Shown one piece after another: positions 5,240 through 9,330 of a stretch of 9,330 bases of DNA; within the stretch, counting starts at the first letter, position 1; each line of letters opens with the position of its first letter. The DNA comes from Stenotrophomonas sp. UBA2302. Lineage in GTDB: Bacteria > Pseudomonadota > Gammaproteobacteria > Xanthomonadales > Xanthomonadaceae. Made by a program: the position numbers and the translations under genes. The stretch spans positions 1 through 9,330 of the forward strand of contig DDVW01000004.1 of NCBI GenBank assembly GCA_002345545.1. The letters are read 5' to 3'. The notes under the pieces were generated by a model. It had not been told where the DNA came from and did not search any database. It saw only the letters and a program-made list of their open reading frames with translations.

Positions 5240-7855
5240 TCAGGCGACGCTGCCCTCCAGGAAGTCCTGCGCAAAGCGCTGCAGCACGCCGCCGGCTTCG
5301 TAGATCGCCACTTCCTCGTCCGAATCCAGCCGGCAGGTCACCGGCACCTTGAGCACCTCGCCATTGCGGCGGTGGATGACCAGGGTCAGGTCGGCACCCG
5401 GCGTGCGCTCACCGGTGACGTCGAAAGTCTCGGTACCGTCGATGGCCAGCGTGTGGCGGTCGGTGCCCGGCTTGAACTCCAGTGGCAGCACGCCCATGCC
5501 GATCAGGTTGGTACGGTGGATGCGCTCGAAGCCTTCGGCGGCAATCGCCTCCACGCCGGCCAAACGCACGCCCTTTGCGGCCCAGTCGCGCGAGCTGCCC
5601 TGGCCGTAGTCGGCGCCGGCGATGATGATCAGCGGCTGCTTGCGCTCCATGTAGGTCTCGATCGCTTCCCACATGCGCATCACCTTGCCTTCCGGCTCCA
5701 CCCGCGCCAGCGAACCCTGCTTCACGCTGCCGTCCTCGTTGCGCACCATCTCGTTGAACAGCTTGGGATTGGCGAAAGTGGCGCGCTGCGCGGTGAGGTG
5801 ATCACCACGATGGGTGGCGTAGGAATTGAAGTCCTCTTCCGGCAGGCCCATCTTCGCCAGGTATTCGCCGGCGGCGCTGGATGCCAGGATCGCGTTGGAC
5901 GGTGACAGGTGGTCGGTGGTGATGTTGTCCGGCAACACGGCCAGCGGACGCATCCCCTTCAGCGCACGCTCACCGGCCAACGCACCTTCCCAGTACGGCG
6001 GACGGCGGATATAGGTGCTCATCGGACGCCAGTCGTACAGCGGGCTGACCTTTTCGCCATGCTCCACGCGCACATTGAACATGGGGTTGTAGACGCGGCG
6101 GAACTGCTCGGGCTTGACCGATTCCTTCACCACCGCGTCGATCTCCGCATCGGACGGCCAGATATCCTTCAGCCGTACCTCGTTGCCGTCGGCATCCACA
6201 CCCAGCACGTCTTTTTCGATATCGAAGCGCACGGTGCCGGCGATGGCGTAGGCGATCACCAGCGGCGGCGAGGCCAGGAAGGCCTGCTTGGCATACGGGT
6301 GGATACGGCCATCGAAGTTGCGGTTGCCGCTCAACACGGCGGTGGCGTACAGATCGCGGTCGATGATTTCCTGCTGGATCGCAGGATCGAGCGCGCCGCT
6401 CATGCCGTTGCAGGTGGTGCAGGCGAAGCCGACGATGCCGAAGCCGAGCTGCTCCAGTTCCGGCAGCAGGCCGGCCTCTTCCAGATACAGCTGCACAGCC
6501 TTGGAGCCGGGCGCCAGCGAGGTCTTCACCCACGGCTTGCGGGTCAGCCCGCGCGCGTTGGCATTGCGCGCCAGCAGGCCGGCGGCGACCACGTTGCGCG
6601 GGTTGGAGGTGTTGGTGCAGCTGGTGATGGCGGCGATGATCACCGCGCCATCGGGCATCAGCCCCTGCGCTTCGTCGCCCTTGCCGCTTTCCAGCTTGGC
6701 CTCGTCAGCGATGCCGCGTTCGGCCAGCGCCGTCACCGGCAGGCGCCGGTGCGGATTGCTCGGGCCGGCCATGTTGCGCACCACACTGGACAGGTCGAAC
6801 TCCAGCACGCGCTCGTACTGCGCGGTTGCCAGCGCTTCGGCCCACAGGCCGGTGGTCCGCGCATAATTTTCGACCAGCGCCACCTGTTTTTCCTCGCGGC
6901 CGGTGAGGCGCAGATAATCGAGGGTCTGCTGGTCGATGTAGAACATCGCCGCAGTGGCGCCGTATTCCGGGCACATGTTGGAGATGGTGGCGCGGTCACC
7001 GATGGTCAGCGCCGTGGCGCCTTCGCCGAAAAATTCCAGATACGCGCCGACCACGCGCTCGTTGCGCAGGAATTCGGTCAGCGCCAGCACCACGTCGGTG
7101 GCGGTGATGCCCGGCTGCGGCCTGCCACTGAGCTTGACGCCGACGATGTCGGGCAGGCGCATCCACGAGGCGCGGCCGAGCATCACGTTCTCCGCTTCCA
7201 GCCCGCCGACACCAATGGCGATCACACCCAGCGCATCGACGTGCGGGGTATGCGAGTCGGTGCCGACGCAGGTGTCCGGGAACGCCACGCCGTCCTGCAC
7301 GTAGACCACCGGGGACATCTTCTCCAGATTGATCTGGTGCATGATGCCGTTGCCCGGCGGGATCACGTCCACGTTCTCGAAGGCGCGCTTGGTCCAGTCG
7401 ATGAAGTGGAAACGGTCCTCGTTGCGACGGTCCTCGATCGCACGGTTCTTGCTGAACGCATCCGGATCGAAACCACCGCATTCCACCGCCAGCGAGTGAT
7501 CGACGATCAGCTGCACTGGCACCACAGGGTTGACCTTGGCCGGATCGCCGCCCTTGTCGGCGATGGCGTCACGCAGCCCGGCCAGATCCACCAGCGCGGT
7601 CAGGCCGAGGATGTCGTGGGTGACCACGCGCGCGGGAAACCACGGGAAATCGAGGTCGCGCCGGCGCTCGATCAGCTGTTTGAGCGAGGCGGTGAGCGTG
7701 GCCGGGTCGCAGCGGCGCACCAGGTTCTCGGCCAGCACGCGCGAGGTGTATGGCAGCGTGGCCCAGGCACCGGGGGCGATCGCATCCACCGCGGCCTGCG
7801 CATCGAAATAGTCCAGGTTGCTGTCGGGGAGATGCTTGCGGTATTCGGTGTTCAT
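5240..7855 (-). CDS. acnD: Fe-S-dependent 2-methylcitrate dehydratase AcnD
   Basis: This aconitase-family enzyme of the 2-methylcitrate cycle dehydrates 2-methylcitrate to a methylaconitate isomer, which PrpF then isomerises so that an aconitase can rehydrate it for cleavage by PrpB. The product is 871 residues, the usual AcnD length. The N-terminus (YRKHLP...LDYFDAQAAVDAI...LPYTSRVLAENLVRRCDP) is characteristic of AcnD rather than AcnA. The three 4Fe-4S cluster cysteines are present: C413 in SCTNTSNP and C479 and C482 in ACTTCNG. Also visible are TDSHTPHVDALG (199-210) and the swivelling-domain active-site loop GADYGQGSSRDWAAKG (747-762). The ATG at 7855 has only a weak ribosome binding site. 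It follows prpC in the same direction with a 258-base gap, longer than normal for a tight operon. No prpF follows; the restriction island does. Confidence 0.95.
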   Translation of the reverse strand: MNTEYRKHLPDSNLDYFDAQAAVDAIAPGAWATLPYTSRVLAENLVRRCDPATLTASLKQLIERRRDLDFPWFPARVVTHDILGLTALVDLAGLRDAIADKGGDPAKVNPVVPVQLIVDHSLAVECGGFDPDAFSKNRAIEDRRNEDRFHFIDWTKRAFENVDVIPPGNGIMHQINLEKMSPVVYVQDGVAFPDTCVGTDSHTPHVDALGVIAIGVGGLEAENVMLGRASWMRLPDIVGVKLSGRPQPGITATDVVLALTEFLRNERVVGAYLEFFGEGATALTIGDRATISNMCPEYGATAAMFYIDQQTLDYLRLTGREEKQVALVENYARTTGLWAEALATAQYERVLEFDLSSVVRNMAGPSNPHRRLPVTALAERGIADEAKLESGKGDEAQGLMPDGAVIIAAITSCTNTSNPRNVVAAGLLARNANARGLTRKPWVKTSLAPGSKAVQLYLEEAGLLPELEQLGFGIVGFACTTCNGMSGALDPAIQQEIIDRDLYATAVLSGNRNFDGRIHPYAKQAFLASPPLVIAYAIAGTVRFDIEKDVLGVDADGNEVRLKDIWPSDAEIDAVVKESVKPEQFRRVYNPMFNVRVEHGEKVSPLYDWRPMSTYIRRPPYWEGALAGERALKGMRPLAVLPDNITTDHLSPSNAILASSAAGEYLAKMGLPEEDFNSYATHRGDHLTAQRATFANPKLFNEMVRNEDGSVKQGSLARVEPEGKVMRMWEAIETYMERKQPLIIIAGADYGQGSSRDWAAKGVRLAGVEAIAAEGFERIHRTNLIGMGVLPLEFKPGTDRHTLAIDGTETFDVTGERTPGADLTLVIHRRNGEVLKVPVTCRLDSDEEVAIYEAGGVLQRFAQDFLEGSVA

Positions 7856-7922
7856 GGCGGACTCGGAAAACTGGGAGTAGGAAACGGAGCGGGGACCCGC
7901 GTTTTACTTCTGCCTCGGCAGA

Positions 7923-7946
7923 CAGCCTGGCAGGATTGCCGGGCTG
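7923..7946. repeat. GC-rich hairpin upstream of acnD
   Basis: CAGCCTGGCA (7923-7932) and TGCCGGGCTG (7937-7946) pair over 10 positions with one T-G wobble and a GGAT loop. On the minus strand, the sense of acnD, the wobble becomes an A-C mismatch, so the fold is stronger on the plus strand. It lies 68 bases before the acnD start. No T run follows. It may be a REP-like unit or part of the acnD leader. Confidence 0.5.
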
Positions 7947-8063
7947 CACGGCGAAGCCGCCCGAAGGGTGAAGCACGGCGATGTACCCAATGCAGGTGCC
8001 CGGTGGGCGGATGAGGGGGCGGGAGAAGCCTCGTGCAACCCAGGAGCTGCGGGGTTTCACCCT

Positions 8064-8099
8064 GCCCTCACCCCAGCCCCTCTCCTACGGGAAGAGGGG
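8064..8099. repeat. Dispersed-repeat-like element with hairpin after prpC
   Basis: The stretch reads as CCCTCACCCC followed by CCCCTCTC and, across a short loop, GAAGAGGGG. CCCCTCT (8077-8083) pairs with AGAGGGG (8093-8099) over 7 bases, with weaker pairing inside. I recall this CCCTCACCCCAGCCCCTCTC pattern as a common intergenic repeat in Xanthomonas and relatives. It lies 14 bases after the prpC stop, a usual place for such elements. Without a T run it is more likely a 3'-end stabiliser or attenuator than a full terminator. Confidence 0.6.
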
Positions 8100-8113
8100 T
8101 TCAGGCGACGCTG

Positions 8114-9274
8114 TCAGCCACGCTTGTCGATCGGCACGAAGGCCTGGTCTTCCGGACCGGTGTAGTTGGCGCTGGGGCGGATGATCTTGCCGTCAATGCG
8201 CTGCTCGATGATGTGCGCGCTCCAGCCGGCGGTACGGGCGATCACGAACAGCGGGGTGAACATCGCCGTCGGCACGCCCATCATGTGGTAGCTGACCGCG
8301 CTGAACCAGTCCAGGTTCGGGAACATCTTCTTGATGTCCCACATCACCGATTCCAGGCGCTCGGCGATGTCGTACATCTTCATGTTCTCCTGCTCGGCCG
8401 ACAGCTCGCGCGCCACGTCCTTGATCACCTGGTTGCGCGGATCGGACACGGTGTAGACCGGATGACCGAAACCGATCACCACTTCCTTGCGCTCCACGCG
8501 CGCCTTGATGTCGGCCTCGGCCTCGTCCGGCGTCTCGTAGCGCTTCTGCACCTCGAAGGCGACCTCGTTGGCGCCGCCGTGCTTGGGACCGCGCAGCGCG
8601 CCGATGCCGCCTGCGATGCACGAATGCATGTCGCTGCCGGTGCCGGCGATGACGCGGCAGGTGAAGGTGGAGGCGTTGAACTCGTGTTCGGCGTACAGGA
8701 TCAGCGAGGTATGCATCGCCTTGACCCACGACTCGCGCGGCTGCTCGCCATGCAGCAGGTGCAGGAAGTGGCCGCCGATGGAGTCATCGTCGGTTTCCAC
8801 ATCGATGATCCGGCCGTTGTGGCTGTAGTGGTACCAGTACAGCAGCATCGAACCCAGCGACGCCATCAGCTTGTCGGCGATGTCGCGCGCGCCCGGATGG
8901 TTGTGGTCGTCCTTCTCCGGCGACACGCAGCCCAGCACCGAGACGCCGGTACGCATCACGTCCATCGGATGCGCCGACGGCGGCAGTTCCTCCAGCGCCG
9001 CCTTGACCGCCGCTGGAATGCCACGCAGCGACTTCAGCTTGGCCTTGTAGGCGCGCAGCTCGGCCCTGTTGGGCAGCTTGCCGTGCACCAGCAGGTGGGC
9101 GATTTCCTCGAACTCGCTGGTATTGGCCAGATCCAGGATGTCGTAGCCGCGGTAGTGCAGGTCGTTGCCGCTGCGGCCGACCGTGCACAGCGCGGTGTTG
9201 CCGGCGGCGGTGCCGGACAGGGCGACGGATTTCTTCGGCTTGAAGCCGGGGGCGGTGGTGGTCTCGCTCATCAT
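8114..9274 (-). CDS. prpC: 2-methylcitrate synthase PrpC
   Basis: This citrate-synthase-family enzyme condenses propionyl-CoA with oxaloacetate to 2-methylcitrate, the first committed step of the methylcitrate cycle, in the cytoplasm. The product is 386 residues, typical for PrpC and shorter than hexameric citrate synthases. The catalytic triad of the family is visible: H232 in [10 protein letters not shown]271 in [13 protein letters not shown] and D322 in NLDWFSA. The arginines R280, R347 and R359 sit where substrate-binding residues are expected. The N-terminus ([20 protein letters not shown], 14-33) and the [20 protein letters not shown] region (205-224) are PrpC-like. Two ATG codons stand in a row (9274 and 9271) behind GGGAG. 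The first is 5 bases from it and the second 8, so the true start may be the second. Upstream prpB or a regulator would lie beyond the window. Confidence 0.95.
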   Translation of the reverse strand: MMSETTTAPGFKPKKSVALSGTAAGNTALCTVGRSGNDLHYRGYDILDLANTSEFEEIAHLLVHGKLPNRAELRAYKAKLKSLRGIPAAVKAALEELPPSAHPMDVMRTGVSVLGCVSPEKDDHNHPGARDIADKLMASLGSMLLYWYHYSHNGRIIDVETDDDSIGGHFLHLLHGEQPRESWVKAMHTSLILYAEHEFNASTFTCRVIAGTGSDMHSCIAGGIGALRGPKHGGANEVAFEVQKRYETPDEAEADIKARVERKEVVIGFGHPVYTVSDPRNQVIKDVARELSAEQENMKMYDIAERLESVMWDIKKMFPNLDWFSAVSYHMMGVPTAMFTPLFVIARTAGWSAHIIEQRIDGKIIRPSANYTGPEDQAFVPIDKRG

Positions 9275-9279
9275 GGTTT

Positions 9280-9284
9280 CTCCC
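9280..9284 (-). promoter_or_regulatory. Ribosome binding site of prpC
   Basis: GGGAG on the minus strand, 5 bases before the first and 8 before the second of two tandem ATG codons. The 8-base spacing slightly favours the second ATG, which would remove one Met from the product. Confidence 0.6.
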
Positions 9285-9301
9285 GATCTATGGGTTGCCC
9301 T

Positions 9302-9330
9302 TGCAGGAGCGACGCCGGGTGGCCTCGGGC
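9302..9330 (+). repeat. Partial REP-like unit upstream of prpC
   Basis: GCAGGAGCG (9303-9311) followed by a GC-rich run repeats the start of the REP unit found after acnD (5163-5171), in the same plus orientation. The unit is cut by the window end. It lies before the prpC ribosome binding site, probably in the gap to the preceding gene. Confidence 0.4.

Larger units (their letters stand above)
7856..8113. other. prpC-acnD spacer with structured repeats
   Basis: This 258-base non-coding spacer holds a GAGGGG-type repeat hairpin next to prpC and a GC-rich hairpin nearer acnD, both listed separately. It also has a 9-base direct repeat, GCACGGCGA, at 7946-7954 and 7973-7981. Reading frames here lack family resemblance and I regard them as noise. 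The spacer suggests that acnD may have its own promoter or that the two-gene transcript is processed here, but I found no clear promoter hexamers. Confidence 0.5.

Noticed and set aside
7889..7900. GCGGG-GA-CCCGC inverted repeat before acnD as an operator
   Set aside because: The arms are short and pure GC in a GC-rich region, so chance is a sufficient explanation. There is no promoter element to relate it to.
5909..8014. Plus-strand open frame of 701 codons opposite acnD
   Set aside because: Its length comes from high GC and the codon bias of acnD. The product has no recognisable domain and is rich in His, Arg, Gly and Val, as expected from antisense reading.
7569..8060. Minus-strand frame of 163 codons reaching into the prpC-acnD spacer
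   Set aside because: More than half lies out of frame within acnD, and the rest is repeat sequence. No family resemblance was seen.
1..9330. CRISPR array, tRNA or rRNA gene, or integron attC site
   Set aside because: No regularly spaced direct repeats, no tRNA cloverleaf and no paired GTTRRRY/RYYYAAC core sites were seen on either strand. The inverted repeat at 5162-5231 lacks attC core sites.

Overview
The window is a high-GC bacterial chromosome segment with all recognised genes on the minus strand, so transcription runs from position 9330 towards 1. The family content (PrpC plus AcnD), the high GC and the intergenic repeats (a GCAGGAGCG-type REP motif and a CCCTCACCCC/CCCCTCTC repeat with a GAGGGG partner) suggest a gammaproteobacterium, most likely in or near the Xanthomonadaceae. 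This is inference from style, not a database match.

Right part (9274 to 5240): two intact propionate catabolism genes of the 2-methylcitrate cycle. prpC (2-methylcitrate synthase) is followed, after a 258-base spacer containing two hairpins, by acnD (Fe-S 2-methylcitrate dehydratase). The usual partner prpF (isomerase), which often follows acnD, is not here. An inverted REP doublet (5162-5231) lies directly after acnD.

Left part (5029 to 1): a type I restriction-modification locus, apparently an acquired island with lower GC. It begins with an intact hsdR carrying nuclease and translocase motifs and a GTG start behind a strong ribosome binding site. Next is a compact toxin-antitoxin pair: a YlcI/YnfO-like or ribbon-helix-helix-like antitoxin and a RelE/ParE-family toxin that overlap in a GTGA. 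Then comes hsdM. The hsdM frame keeps the SAM-binding and NPPF motifs but stops at a TAG at 17-19, at the point where family members continue into a conserved C-terminal part. Either hsdM is broken (insertion or rearrangement at the left edge) or this is a nonsense mutation. No hsdS is visible.

The most notable points are the toxin-antitoxin pair embedded between hsdR and hsdM, the intact nuclease next to a truncated methyltransferase, and the island sitting where prpF would be expected. I do not see evidence for an entirely new system. No stretch longer than 300 bases lacks a gene; the two largest gaps (7856-8113 and 5030-5239) are described as features.
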